Of a stretch of 64,000 nt of DNA, positions 8,703 through 17,512 are shown one piece after another. The notes beneath the pieces were generated by a model. That model was not told the origin of the DNA. It ran no database searches and was given only the letters and a program-made list of their open reading frames with translations. This stretch comes from Fen-1245 sp963835535 (lineage in GTDB: Bacteria; Gemmatimonadota; Gemmatimonadetes; Gemmatimonadales; JACORV01). The stretch is taken from the NCBI GenBank assembly GCA_963835535.1, contig CAWIFL010000002.1:1-64000 (forward strand). The letters are read 5' to 3'. The position numbers were made by a program, and so were the translations under genes. Position 1 is the first letter of the stretch. Each line of letters starts with the position of its first letter.

Positions 8703-8742
8703 CACGTGAAAAGGCCCGGGCACGCCCGGGCCTCTTCACGTG
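8703..8742. terminator. Bidirectional hairpin terminator
   Basis: The segment forms a near-perfect 18-bp stem (8703-8720 with 8725-8742) closed by a CACG loop, with one mismatch (A8711/C8734). The core is AAGGCCCGGG pairing with CCCGGGCCTC, and the outer arms are CACGTGAA/TTCACGTG. It lies exactly between the convergent lipoprotein gene (stop 8679) and galM (stop 8764), and has A and T bases flanking the core on either side, so it can serve both strands. Confidence 0.8.
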
Positions 8743-8763
8743 CGGGGGACGGCGGCGCTCCTG

Positions 8764-9921
8764 CTAACCCTGCACGCCGAACACGAAGACGGTCTTCGAC
8801 CGAAAGGTCTGGCCGGGCTTGAGGATCGTGCTCGGGAAGGCGCGCTGGTTCGGCGAGTCGGGGAAGTGCTGCGTCTCGAGACAGAAGCCGGAGCGGTGAG
8901 CGTAGACGTGGCCCGACTTCCCGTGGAGGGTCCCGTCGAGGAAGTTGCCCGAGTAGAACTGCAGGCCCGGCTGCGACGTGTAGACGTCGAGGGTCCGCCC
9001 CGAGCCGGGGTCGAGCACCGCCGCGGCGTGCACGAGGTGGTCGAGGCTCGGCGAGCCGTTGAGGACGAAGTTGTGGTCGTACCCGCGGCCGCGCGCCAGC
9101 TGCTCGTCCTGGCCGTCGATGCGCGCGCCGATGGGCGTCGAGACGCGGAAGTCGAACGGCGTGGCGTCCACGCCGGCCAGCTTGCCGGTCGGGATCAGCG
9201 TGGAATCGATCGGCGTGAAGGAGTCGGCGTAGATCGTGAGCCGCTCGCCCAGGATGTCGCTCGTGCCCTCGCCGGCCAGGTTGAAGTACGAGTGCTGCGT
9301 CAGGTTCACCGGCGTCGCGGCATCCGTCGTCGCCTCGTAGTCCACCTCCAGCTCGCCCTTGTCCGTCAGACGGTAGGTGACGCGCGCCGTGAGGGTGCCC
9401 GGATAGCCCTGGTCCCCGGCGGGGCTGGTGTGCGTGAGGATGAGGCCGACGGCGCCGTCGGCATGGAACGGCTGCGCGTCCCAGAGGACCTTGTCGAAGC
9501 CGGTCGTCCCCCCGTGCAGCGAGTTCTTGCCGTCGTTCGCCGGCACCCGGTAGGTCCTGCCGTCCAAGGTGAACCGGGCGTTGGCGATCCGGTTGGCGTA
9601 GCGGCCGACGATCGCGCCGAAGTAGGGCGACGCCTTGAGGTAGCCGGCGAGGCTGTCGAAGCCGAGGACGACGTCGCCGAGCTTCCCGGTGCGGTCGGGC
9701 ACGAGGATCGAGGTGATGATCCCGCCGTAGGTCATGGCCTTGACCTCGAGCCCGTGCGCGTTGGTCAGCGTGTAGGCGTCGACGGCCCGGCCGTCGGGCA
9801 GCGTGCCGAAGGGCTGTTTCGTCACGGAATCTCCTTGGGGCTGCGATGGGCGGCGTGCGCAACCCGCGGCCAGGGCGAGCGCGGCGGCGGCGAGAACGTG
9901 CAGGCGTGCGATGTGCATCAT
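8764..9921 (-). CDS. galM: Aldose 1-epimerase, lipoprotein form
   Basis: Interconverts the alpha and beta anomers of galactose and related aldoses (mutarotation). The 385-residue protein carries an N-terminal signal peptide with lipobox AAGC, so it acts outside the cytoplasm, unlike the usual cytosolic GalM. Family signatures are present in order: YGGIITSILVPDR, RYANRIANARF, NSLHGG, the catalytic His in NLTQHSYFNLAG, GYDHNFVL, and the catalytic Glu in FCLETQHFPDSPN. Its ATG overlaps the TGA of the GH2 gene (ATGA), so translation is coupled. It is the last gene of a three-gene glycan operon and would process sugars released by the two upstream glycosidases. Confidence 0.93.
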   Translation of the reverse strand: MMHIARLHVLAAAALALAAGCARRPSQPQGDSVTKQPFGTLPDGRAVDAYTLTNAHGLEVKAMTYGGIITSILVPDRTGKLGDVVLGFDSLAGYLKASPYFGAIVGRYANRIANARFTLDGRTYRVPANDGKNSLHGGTTGFDKVLWDAQPFHADGAVGLILTHTSPAGDQGYPGTLTARVTYRLTDKGELEVDYEATTDAATPVNLTQHSYFNLAGEGTSDILGERLTIYADSFTPIDSTLIPTGKLAGVDATPFDFRVSTPIGARIDGQDEQLARGRGYDHNFVLNGSPSLDHLVHAAAVLDPGSGRTLDVYTSQPGLQFYSGNFLDGTLHGKSGHVYAHRSGFCLETQHFPDSPNQRAFPSTILKPGQTFRSKTVFVFGVQG

Positions 9922-12134
9922 GGTTCGAGCACCTCGATGAGTCCGATGTCCAGGTATTGCCCGCCGGTGGTCTGGTGCACGTGCACGGCGAGCGTGTTGG
10001 CGCCCGGCTTGAACGCGGCCGCCGCCGCCGCATCGAGCGGGACGACCACGTAGCCGGTCGTGTAGCCGGGGTACGATGCGACGAGGTGCCCGTTCACGTA
10101 CACCTCGGCGTCCTCGTCGTGGTGGATGCGGAAGTGCGGCCGTACCAGCGGCGCGTCCGGGAGCGTGACGACGCGCCGGAGCCAGAGATCGGCGCCGTTC
10201 CACTCCGTCCGCACCACGGCGCCGGGCGTGCTGTCCGTCCCGAAGCCGCCCGCTCCGGTGCGCCACGCGGAGTCGTCGTAGTCGCTCCGCGTCCAGCCGG
10301 TGTCGGGCCGCGCGGTCGTGTACCGCCACTCCTGCGCCTGGGCGCGGGAATCCGGCACGACGACGCGCACGACGGGCGGCGGCCCGAACAACCGCGCGTG
10401 CGCCGCCTCGATGCCGTCCGGCAGCTTCACCACGGCACGGTCGTACGTCATCAGGCCGTTGACTTCCGTCTCCACGTCCGTGGTCTGCGTGTACACCGCC
10501 GCGGCCAGGCCGTCCCCGATCAGGAACCGCAGCTGCACGAGCAGCGCGCGGTACGCCGACGCGAGCGAGTCGAGCGAGGTGAACCGCCGGTACCCCCACG
10601 CGCCGCGCTCGATCCACAGATGCCCCGCCAGCGGGAGCCCGAGGCCGCCGAACTCGCCGAGGACGGCGGCGCGGCGTGGCTCGACCGGAGGAGCGGAGGG
10701 GCCCGGGTAGTCGTGCACGTCCATCACGTCGCCCACCCCGCGATCGGTCCAGCCGCTCGCGTCGTCCACGAGCCGGGAGGGGTCGTGCTCGCGGAGCCAT
10801 TGCACGTAGCGCTCCGTGTCGTGCTGGCCCCACCCCTCGTTGAACGGGACCCACATGACGATGGACGGATGGTCGCGCAGCGCGGCGACGATGCGGCCCA
10901 GCTCGGCGGCGAAGTTCTCCTTGCCCTCGGGCGTGTCGTTGCTCCCGCTCGGCATGTCCTGCCAGACCAGGATGCCCAGCGAATCGCAGTCGAAGTACCA
11001 GCGCTCCGGCTCCACCTTCACGTGCTTGCGGATCAGGTTGAAACCGAGCCGCTTGAGCGTCTCGAGGTCGAAGCGCCGCGCGTCCTCCGTCGGCGCCGTG
11101 TAGAGCCCGTCTGGCCACCACCCCTGGTCCAGGGTCCCGAGCTCGAACAGCGCGCGCCCGTTGAGGAAGAGCCGGTTGATCCCCGCGGCGTCGCGCGCGA
11201 CGGCGATCTTCCGCATGCCCACGTAGCTCCGCACCGCGTCGCCGCCCGACCTCCCGGTGAGCTGCACGCGCAGAGAATAGAGGAACGGATCGGTGGGGGA
11301 CCAGAGCCTGGGGTCCGGAACCCGCAGCACGATCGCGCTGTCCGAGAGGCCCTCCGCCCCGGCGATGGCGGTCCCGCCGTCGAACAATGTGGCGCGCACG
11401 CGCGAGCGTCCACCCTCGGTCGAGACGCGCAAGCGCACGGCGCCCGCGTCGACGTCGGGCGCGATCTCGAGGGCGGCGACGTAGTGCTGCGGCACCGGCT
11501 CGAGCCAGACCGTCTGCCAGATGCCGCTGACCGCCGTGTACATGATGCCGTGGGGCTTCAGGACCTGCTTGCCGCGCGGTTGCGGGCCGCTGTCGGTGGG
11601 GTCCCACACGCCGACCGTCAGCTGCTGGTCGCCGGGCCCGGCGAGCGCGTCCGTGATGTCGAAGGTGAACGGATCGTAGCCGCCGCGGTGCTCGCCGACC
11701 GGGCGCCCGTTGACGAAGACCGTCGCGTCCCAGTCCACGGCGCCGAAGTGCAGCAGCAGCCGCCCGCCTGGCGGCCGCCGCGGCGCGCGGAAGGCGCGGT
11801 GATACCAGAGGCGCTGGGAGGGTGCGATCGCGCGCCGCACTCCCGAGAGCTGCGATTCGACGGGAAACGGCACCAGGATCTCCCCGTCCCACCGGTCGGG
11901 AGCCGGTGCGTCCTTGGCGGCGATCGCGTAGTCCCACCGCCCGTTGAGGCTCTGCCACGCACTCCGCGCCATCTGCGGCCGCGGGTACTCCGGCAGGACC
12001 GCGCCCGCCGTGACGTCCCGCGCCCACCGCGTCACCAGCGTGGGGGTGGGCGGCGGACTCTCCTGTGCCGCGGCGGCGACAGCCAGGCAGACGATGGCGG
12101 CGGCCAGCGCGGCGCCCCTTGGACACGCGTTCAT
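9918..12134 (-). CDS. Glycoside hydrolase family 2 enzyme (beta-galactosidase-like)
   Basis: A 738-residue exported GH2 enzyme. A signal peptide (about residues 1-23, ending AAAAQ) is followed by the sugar-binding jelly-roll (about 40-190; NGRWDYAI, WYHRAF), the Ig-like domain (about 200-300) and the TIM barrel (about 310-590). The putative acid/base is Glu433 in PFNEGWGQ and the nucleophile Glu494 in LGEFGG. A C-terminal galactose-binding-like beta domain (about 610-735) is unusual for short GH2 enzymes. Substrate could be a beta-galactoside, beta-glucuronide or beta-mannoside; GH2 motifs alone do not decide. The ATG overlaps the upstream stop (ATGA) and the stop overlaps galM. Confidence 0.88.
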   Translation of the reverse strand: MNACPRGAALAAAIVCLAVAAAAQESPPPTPTLVTRWARDVTAGAVLPEYPRPQMARSAWQSLNGRWDYAIAAKDAPAPDRWDGEILVPFPVESQLSGVRRAIAPSQRLWYHRAFRAPRRPPGGRLLLHFGAVDWDATVFVNGRPVGEHRGGYDPFTFDITDALAGPGDQQLTVGVWDPTDSGPQPRGKQVLKPHGIMYTAVSGIWQTVWLEPVPQHYVAALEIAPDVDAGAVRLRVSTEGGRSRVRATLFDGGTAIAGAEGLSDSAIVLRVPDPRLWSPTDPFLYSLRVQLTGRSGGDAVRSYVGMRKIAVARDAAGINRLFLNGRALFELGTLDQGWWPDGLYTAPTEDARRFDLETLKRLGFNLIRKHVKVEPERWYFDCDSLGILVWQDMPSGSNDTPEGKENFAAELGRIVAALRDHPSIVMWVPFNEGWGQHDTERYVQWLREHDPSRLVDDASGWTDRGVGDVMDVHDYPGPSAPPVEPRRAAVLGEFGGLGLPLAGHLWIERGAWGYRRFTSLDSLASAYRALLVQLRFLIGDGLAAAVYTQTTDVETEVNGLMTYDRAVVKLPDGIEAAHARLFGPPPVVRVVVPDSRAQAQEWRYTTARPDTGWTRSDYDDSAWRTGAGGFGTDSTPGAVVRTEWNGADLWLRRVVTLPDAPLVRPHFRIHHDEDAEVYVNGHLVASYPGYTTGYVVVPLDAAAAAAFKPGANTLAVHVHQTTGGQYLDIGLIEVLEP

Positions 12135-14656
12135 GGCACCACGTCCCAGATGCGGAGTTCCGTCATCCCGGAGTAGGCCGGGAGGTCGTGCTCGAAGACG
12201 ACGCGGACCTTCTCGGTCTGGACCGGGTCGATCCGCACCGTGTTCACCGCCCAGGTCGTCGGCCGCTCCGGCGTGCGCGAGCGCTCGTGCACGGCCGCCC
12301 AGCGGAGTCCGTCCCAGTACTCGATCGTGTACCGCTTCGGCGCCCTGACCCCCGCGCTGTCGCCCCAGAGGAAGAGCTCGAGCAGCTGCACCGTCCTTCG
12401 GGCGCCGAAGGCGATCTCGACCCAGTCGCTCGCGTGGTGGGAGTTCCAGGCCGTCCAGCGGTTCCGCGACGCGCCGGTGAACGCGATGCGCCCGTCGTTC
12501 ACGTCCTCGACGTGGTCGTCCTTCCAGGTGTAGGAGGCCGAGGCCTTCGGGAACCCCTTCCCGGTGCCGTTGTAGGCGACGTCGTGCACCTGCGCGGTGG
12601 GCCGCGGCAGCGGGAGCGGCACGTGGGCCCACGCCTCGAGCTCGCTCACGCCGCTGGAGGCGTGGGGGCGGTGCGTCAGCACCACCCGCAGCCGGCGCGT
12701 GGTGATGCGCCCGAAGGAAACGACGTTGGCGCGGTGCCCCTCCGGCTTTACGGGGACGCGGCCTTGGCGGGGCACGGAGACCCAGGTCGTCCCGTTCCAG
12801 CTTTGCACGTCGTAGCGCAGCGGGGCCTCGACGGCGGCGCCGTCGTCCACGAAGTAGAGCTTGAGCTGCTCGACCGGGCGCGGGATCCCGAAGTCCACCG
12901 CGAGCCAGTCGCTGGCGTGGCCCGAGCCCGCCGCCGTCCAGCGGTTGGGGGGCGACGCGTGGTACCAGTAGTTGCCGTCGTTCGCGTAGAAGGGCGGGGT
13001 GGTCGGCGCGCTGTACGAGGCCGTGAGCAGCGGATAGAGGCCGCCGCCGTTGTTGACCGCCAGGTTCACCGGCCGGTCCACCGGCGCCAGCGGCCGCGCG
13101 CTGCCCAGCGGCGCCGTGAGCCGGCCGAGCTCGGGCGCGTCGGCGACCTTGCGCCCGTCCACGAACAGGAGCAGTCCCTTGCCGCGGCGGTAGTGCTCGC
13201 CGTCCCGGTCCCAGACGATGGTGATGCGGTGGCCGTGGTAGGCCACCTCGTCGAGTGCGAAGTACGGCCAGTCCGGCGGGGCGAGCGGGTTCACCTCGAG
13301 CGTGTCGTCCGCCCGGGGGCGGAGGCCGGCGAGACCGGTGATGATCAGGTCCACGTACCCCGAGTGGAAGTAGTGCTCGCTGTGATAGAAGGAGTTGGCG
13401 CCCTCCCACGAGCCCGTCTCCGGGTTCGCCGACTCGGCGATGTACGGGCGCCCGCCGGCGCGCTGGTCGAGCGTGTAGGTCTTGAGGAGCCGGAAGTAGT
13501 CGGCCCGCGTGACCACCGACTGCCGGTAGTTGTTCAGCAGGTTGGCGAGCGCGACCAGCGTCTGGGTGGTGGCGTAGGGCCACTCGTTGCCGCTCCACCA
13601 GCAGCAGTGCGGGGACACGTAGAACAGCGGATCGCCGCGCTCCGTCGTCGTGGGGCCGCGCGGCGCGGCGAAGAAGGCGGTGTCCATGAGGTAGCGCCAC
13701 GCGCCTTCGTAGCCGGAGTCGGGAAGGTTGAACTGCCACGGGACGTACCCGATCAGCTCGCGGCCGTGCGAGTTGCCGCGGAGCTTCCCCGTCTGGTAGG
13801 TGAGGCTCTTCGCCTTGATGCCGCCCGGCTCGTCGTGCACGAACTGGTGGAAGAAGAAGCTCCGGCTGGTATCCCACAGCTCCTGCTCGACCCCGCGCTT
13901 GAGTGCGGCCGCCCGCGCGGCGTAGGTCCGGGCTGTGGCAGCGTCGCCGAGCAGGGCGGCGGTCCTGGCGATCGCCGCCTCGTCGGCGAAGAGGTAGCTG
14001 TTCAGGGTCGGCCGGTAACCGTCCGCGCCCGCGAACGAGTCGGGCGTCTGGCGGCTGTCGATGTTGAACTCCATCCCGTCGTGCATGCCCGACCAGTGGT
14101 ACATCCCGTGCGCGGCGTCCCAGCGCTCCGCGTCCCATCCCGCCACCTGCGCCTTCATGTGCGGCAGCATCGCCTTGAGGAACGCGCTGTCGCCCTGGAC
14201 CAGGTAGACGGCCCAGACCGCGTCGCCGTACCAGTTGCTGTAGCTGCGGGGCTCGGCGCCCGTGGCGGTGAACCAGTAGCCGGCGTAGTCCTCGGCGTAG
14301 CGGCGGTTGCGGAGCCACCGCACCTCGTAGAGCTGGTGCCCGAGCGGGCAGCTGATCGAGCCGTAGGCGCCGGACCAGAACGGCCGGTCGAGGAACTCGG
14401 TGAAGGAGTAGCCGGTCTCCGGCGACCCGTAGGTGAGGTGCTTGGTGACCAGCTCCCAGCGGTAGTAGTACGTGGCGTCGATGTCGGAGTCGGGGGACTC
14501 GAAGAACGGGATGTTCGCCGTGTACCAGTCCCAGTCGCGGTTGTCCCACCAGGTCTGCCGCTCGAGGATCGCCTGCCGGTCCACGACCGGGCCGACCGAG
14601 GGGGAGCAGGCCGCGAGGCCGGCGAGGAGGGGGAGGCAGGTGCAGAGGCGCCGCAT
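12131..14656 (-). CDS. Six-hairpin glycosidase lipoprotein with two discoidin-like domains
   Basis: An 841-residue exported enzyme with an N-terminal lipobox (LAAC, Cys17). Residues about 25-530 resemble the (alpha/alpha)6-barrel MGH1/GH63-like glycosidases: WWDNRDWDWY, ESPDSDIDATYYYRWE, GAYGSISCPLGHQ, SNWYGDAVW, SGMHDGMEFN and SGNEWPYATTQ, with several Asp/Glu suited to catalysis. Two F5/8-type C (discoidin-like) carbohydrate-binding modules follow, at about 560-690 and 700-840; both contain NRWTA and an ASDWxxxxFG segment. It is the first gene of the operon. The substrate is unknown; a plant- or microbial-polysaccharide side chain is likely from the GH2/GalM neighbours. No Shine-Dalgarno is evident before the start. 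Confidence 0.8.
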   Translation of the reverse strand: MRRLCTCLPLLAGLAACSPSVGPVVDRQAILERQTWWDNRDWDWYTANIPFFESPDSDIDATYYYRWELVTKHLTYGSPETGYSFTEFLDRPFWSGAYGSISCPLGHQLYEVRWLRNRRYAEDYAGYWFTATGAEPRSYSNWYGDAVWAVYLVQGDSAFLKAMLPHMKAQVAGWDAERWDAAHGMYHWSGMHDGMEFNIDSRQTPDSFAGADGYRPTLNSYLFADEAAIARTAALLGDAATARTYAARAAALKRGVEQELWDTSRSFFFHQFVHDEPGGIKAKSLTYQTGKLRGNSHGRELIGYVPWQFNLPDSGYEGAWRYLMDTAFFAAPRGPTTTERGDPLFYVSPHCCWWSGNEWPYATTQTLVALANLLNNYRQSVVTRADYFRLLKTYTLDQRAGGRPYIAESANPETGSWEGANSFYHSEHYFHSGYVDLIITGLAGLRPRADDTLEVNPLAPPDWPYFALDEVAYHGHRITIVWDRDGEHYRRGKGLLLFVDGRKVADAPELGRLTAPLGSARPLAPVDRPVNLAVNNGGGLYPLLTASYSAPTTPPFYANDGNYWYHASPPNRWTAAGSGHASDWLAVDFGIPRPVEQLKLYFVDDGAAVEAPLRYDVQSWNGTTWVSVPRQGRVPVKPEGHRANVVSFGRITTRRLRVVLTHRPHASSGVSELEAWAHVPLPLPRPTAQVHDVAYNGTGKGFPKASASYTWKDDHVEDVNDGRIAFTGASRNRWTAWNSHHASDWVEIAFGARRTVQLLELFLWGDSAGVRAPKRYTIEYWDGLRWAAVHERSRTPERPTTWAVNTVRIDPVQTEKVRVVFEHDLPAYSGMTELRIWDVVP

Positions 14657-14674
14657 GGTTGCTAAATTGTCTTG

Positions 14675-15727
14675 ATGACAGGGGAGATGCGCCAGGGGGA
14701 GCCGACCGCCAGGCCGGCCGAGCTCGGACTGTTGGCGCGCTACAAGGACCCGGACGTCGTGCGCAGCCTGTGGCAGGTCGTCAACACGACCGTGCCGCTC
14801 ATGGCGCTGTGGCTGCTGATGCTGTTCTTCGTGGACCGCGCCTATTGGGTCACGCTGCTGCTGGCGCTCCCGACCGCCGCCTTCCTGATCCGGCTCTTCA
14901 TCATCCAGCACGACTGCGGACACGGCGCCTTCCTGAAGTCCGCGCGCGTGAGCAACGCGATGGGCTTCGTCATCGGGGTCCTCACGCTCACGCCCTATCA
15001 GTACTGGCGCAAGATCCACGCGATGCACCACGCGACGTCGGGGAACCTGGAAGGGCGCGGGTTCGGCGACATCGATACGCTGACCGTGCAGGAGTACCTG
15101 GCCCTCGGCCGGTGGGGCCGGCTCAAGTACAGGCTGTACCGCAATCCGCTGGTCCTGTTCGGGGTGGGGCCGCCGTTCCAGTTCGTCATCAAGCACCGCC
15201 TGCCGACGATCGTCCCCCCGTCGTGGAGGCGCGAGCGGCTCAGCATCCATCTGACCAATCTGGCCCTCGTGGCGACGATCGCCGTGATGGCGGTGACCAT
15301 CGGGCTCCGGCGCTTCCTCATGGTGCAGATCCCGGTCACCATCCTGGCGTCCGCGCTGGGCGTGTGGCTCTTCTACGTCCAGCATCAGTTCCAGGACACG
15401 TACTGGGAGCACGAGCGCGCGTGGGATTACGTGGCGGCCGGGATCCGGGGCAGCTCGTACTACGCCCTCCCCAAGGTGCTCCAGTGGCTGACCGGCAACA
15501 TCGGGCTGCACCACATCCACCACCTGAACAGCCGCATCCCGAACTACCGCCTCCAGCGGGCGTTCGACGAAAACCCGGAGCTGCAGCGGGTGACCCGCCT
15601 GACGCTCTGGCAGAGCCTGCGGTGCATCTTCTACAAGCTCTGGGACGAGGAGCACGGGCGGCTGGTGGGCTACGGGTACGTGCGGCGGCTCAGGGCGGCC
15701 GGCGGGGGAATGTCGGCGGCCACCTGA
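14675..15727 (+). CDS. Fatty acid desaturase
   Basis: Membrane di-iron desaturase that inserts a double bond into acyl chains, adjusting membrane fluidity. The 350-residue protein has the three histidine boxes in the expected order: HDCGH at 79-83, HAMHH at 115-119 and HHIHH at 279-283, with four hydrophobic segments between them (about 37-75, 95-110, 185-215, 220-245). The layout matches the DesA/FADS family (delta-12 or omega-6 type). ATG 14675 follows a TAAATT box (14663-14668) after six bases and has no Shine-Dalgarno, suggesting a leaderless transcript; TTG 14672 is possible. It is divergent from the glycosidase operon and is followed by a cold-shock gene. Confidence 0.88.
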   Translation: MTGEMRQGEPTARPAELGLLARYKDPDVVRSLWQVVNTTVPLMALWLLMLFFVDRAYWVTLLLALPTAAFLIRLFIIQHDCGHGAFLKSARVSNAMGFVIGVLTLTPYQYWRKIHAMHHATSGNLEGRGFGDIDTLTVQEYLALGRWGRLKYRLYRNPLVLFGVGPPFQFVIKHRLPTIVPPSWRRERLSIHLTNLALVATIAVMAVTIGLRRFLMVQIPVTILASALGVWLFYVQHQFQDTYWEHERAWDYVAAGIRGSSYYALPKVLQWLTGNIGLHHIHHLNSRIPNYRLQRAFDENPELQRVTRLTLWQSLRCIFYKLWDEEHGRLVGYGYVRRLRAAGGGMSAAT

Positions 15728-15745
15728 CGCCGGGGCGCCGGGGCA

Positions 15746-15775
15746 TTGACAAACCGCTGGCGGCGCATGATTTTA
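15746..15775 (+). promoter_or_regulatory. Promoter of cold-shock leader
   Basis: A perfect -35 hexamer TTGACA (15746-15751) is followed after 17-18 bases by an AT-rich GATTTTA (15769-15775) serving as -10. It is the only AT-rich stretch here and precedes a 160-base leader with a terminator and the csp gene. Transcription would start near 15781. Confidence 0.55.
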
Positions 15776-15832
15776 GCCCCCGAATAACGGCGTACGCATT
15801 TGCAGCAGCTTGTCGGGTATGAACCATGACAG

Positions 15833-15868
15833 CACCGCTGCGGGGCGTTTCCCGAAGCGGTGTTTTTT
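15833..15868 (+). terminator. Intrinsic terminator inside the csp leader
   Basis: CACCGCT (15833-15839) pairs with AGCGGTG (15856-15862), with an inner CGGG/CCCG helix, and six T residues follow directly (15863-15868). This is a textbook Rho-independent terminator, lying downstream of a TTGACA promoter but about 70 bases before the csp start codon. It may end a short RNA, act as an attenuator for csp, or terminate the desaturase mRNA. A short open frame (15819-15875, 18 codons) spans it. Confidence 0.75.
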
Positions 15869-15937
15869 GTTCTAGCACCGGCTACAGTGGCCGGTGTGTA
15901 CCGGGCAGCGATGCCCACCTTTGAGGAGTTGTCTCGT

Positions 15938-16144
15938 ATGGCGCAGGGAACGGTGAAGTGGTTCAACGACGCGAAGGGTTTTGGCTTCGTCCAGCAGGAC
16001 GGGGGGCAGGACGTCTTCGTGCATCACACCGCGATCATCGCGGAAGGTTTCCGCTCACTCGCCGAGGGTGATCGGGTGGAGTTCGACGTCAAGCAGGGCC
16101 CGAAGGGCCTGCAGGCGGCGAACGTGCGGAAGATTACCGCCTGA
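15938..16144 (+). CDS. csp: Cold-shock protein
   Basis: A 68-residue single-stranded nucleic acid chaperone of the CspA family that melts RNA secondary structure. The beta-barrel OB fold carries RNP1 (KGFGFV, 14-19) and RNP2 (DVFVHH, 25-30). The start at 15938 is fixed by GAGGAG nine bases upstream and by family length; an upstream ATG would add an unrelated extension. A promoter, terminator and second hairpin (15876-15882 with 15890-15896) occupy its leader, consistent with post-transcriptional control as in other csp genes. A perfect hairpin terminator follows. Confidence 0.95.
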   Translation: MAQGTVKWFNDAKGFGFVQQDGGQDVFVHHTAIIAEGFRSLAEGDRVEFDVKQGPKGLQAANVRKITA

Positions 16145-16167
16145 CCGCAGGTCGGGCCGCTTCACCG

Positions 16168-16200
16168 GCGCCGGCTCCGAGAGGAGCCGGCGCTTTCATT
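16168..16200 (+). terminator. Intrinsic terminator of csp
   Basis: A perfect 11-bp stem, GCGCCGGCTCC (16168-16178) with GGAGCCGGCGC (16183-16193), is closed by a GAGA tetraloop and followed by TTTCATTT. It lies 24 bases after the csp stop codon. Confidence 0.9.
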
Positions 16201-16252
16201 TGCGCCCCCCGCCCGAAACCGTGCGGAGCCCGCGCTCGTATCCTACATTACG

Positions 16253-17512
16253 ATGGCTGCGCCCCAGATGAGCAACCCGTCGTCCTCTCCAGACCTCTCC
16301 CGGCTGACCATCAACCGGGACGCCCCGAGTCCCGGGGTGAAGCGGGCGTTCCGGCGGGTGCTGGTGTTCGCCGCCGCCGGCGCCGTCGTCGTGGCCGGCG
16401 CGCTCTGGCTGGTGACGCGGGGCGCGGTGCCCGCGATCCAGGTGGCGACCGCGGCCCTGGTGGGTGGAGCGAGCGGCGGTGCGACGGGGGTGGTCGCCAA
16501 CGGGTACGTGGTGGCGCGGACGCAGGCGTCCGTTTCGGCGAAGCTGCCGGGCCGGCTGGCGTATCTGGGCGTGAGCGAGGGCTCGCACGTGCAGGCGGGT
16601 GAGGTGATCGCCCGGCTGGAGAATGCCGACTACACGGCGGCGGTGCTGCAGGCCCAGGCGACGCTGGCGAGCGAGCGCGCCACGCTGATCGAGGCGCAGG
16701 CCAATCGGGACGAGCTGGTGCGCGAGGCGCGGCGGGCCAGGGACGTGCGGGCGCAGAACGCGAACCTGATCGCGGCGCAGGATCTCGAGAGCGCGGAGAG
16801 CAACGCGGCGCAGGCCGAGGCGCGCGTGAGCGCCCAACAGGCCCGGGTGGCGGCGGCGGAGGCGGGCCAGCAGCTGGCGCAGGCCAGCTTCGACAACACG
16901 CTGATCCGTGCGCCGTTCACCGGCACCGTGCTGCGCAAGGACGCCGAGGTCGGCGAGGTGGTGGCCCCGTCGGTGGGCGGCGGTCTGACGCGCGGCGCGG
17001 TGGTCACGATGGCGGACCTCGCGACGCTGGAGGTGGAGGTCGACGTCAACGAGGCCTACATCGCCCGGATCCGCGCCGGCCAGCCGGCGCGCATCGTCGT
17101 GGACGCCTACCCCGATACCGCGTTTCGCGGCGCCGTCCGCCTGGTCGTGCCGACGGCCGATCGGCAGAAGGCGACGGTGCAGGTGAAGGTGTCCATCCTG
17201 GACCATGACGCGCGCATCCTCCCGGAGATGGGGGCGCGGGTGGAGTTCCTGGAGCCCGCCCTCACGGGGACGCGCACGGCGGCGCCGCCCCGCGTCACGG
17301 TCCCCGCCGCGGCGGTGCAGACCGAGGCGGGCACGCCGGTGGTGTGGATCGTGGCGAACGGCCGCCTCGAGCGCCGCGAGGTGAACGCCGCGCCGGTGAG
17401 CGGCGGGGTGCGGGAGGTCCGCTCCGGCCTCGTCGGCGGCGAGCTGCTCCTGGTCTCCGGCGTCGAGCGCCCGGCGCCCGGCATGCGGGTGAAGGTTGCG
17501 CGCGCGCCGTGA
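16253..17512 (+). CDS. HlyD/MacA-type periplasmic adaptor
   Basis: A 419-residue membrane-fusion protein that links an inner-membrane ABC transporter to the outer membrane. One N-terminal TM helix (about 34-55) precedes a lipoyl/barrel-sandwich half (TQASVSAKLPGRL, VSEGSHVQAGEVIARLEN), a long alpha-helical hairpin (about 125-215, Ala/Gln/Glu-rich) and the returning lipoyl motif (DNTLIRAPFTGTVLRKDAEVGE in pieces), followed by beta-barrel and membrane-proximal domains. A TATCCT box (16239-16244) lies eight bases before ATG 16253 with no Shine-Dalgarno, suggesting leaderless translation. The ABC ATPase and two permease genes follow. Confidence 0.88.
   Translation: MAAPQMSNPSSSPDLSRLTINRDAPSPGVKRAFRRVLVFAAAGAVVVAGALWLVTRGAVPAIQVATAALVGGASGGATGVVANGYVVARTQASVSAKLPGRLAYLGVSEGSHVQAGEVIARLENADYTAAVLQAQATLASERATLIEAQANRDELVREARRARDVRAQNANLIAAQDLESAESNAAQAEARVSAQQARVAAAEAGQQLAQASFDNTLIRAPFTGTVLRKDAEVGEVVAPSVGGGLTRGAVVTMADLATLEVEVDVNEAYIARIRAGQPARIVVDAYPDTAFRGAVRLVVPTADRQKATVQVKVSILDHDARILPEMGARVEFLEPALTGTRTAAPPRVTVPAAAVQTEAGTPVVWIVANGRLERREVNAAPVSGGVREVRSGLVGGELLLVSGVERPAPGMRVKVARAP

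Noticed and set aside
9918..14549. Very long open frame running through the GH2 gene and on across the six-hairpin glycosidase gene on the minus strand
   Set aside because: Only the part below 12134 shows GH2 homology; above that the frame is Arg/Gly/Pro-rich shadow of the glycosidase gene, which has clear motifs in another frame.
12065..14665. 866-residue plus-strand open frame opposite the glycosidase
   Set aside because: Composition is dominated by Arg, Val, Pro and Ala with no domain; it mirrors a well-supported gene and arises from high GC third positions.
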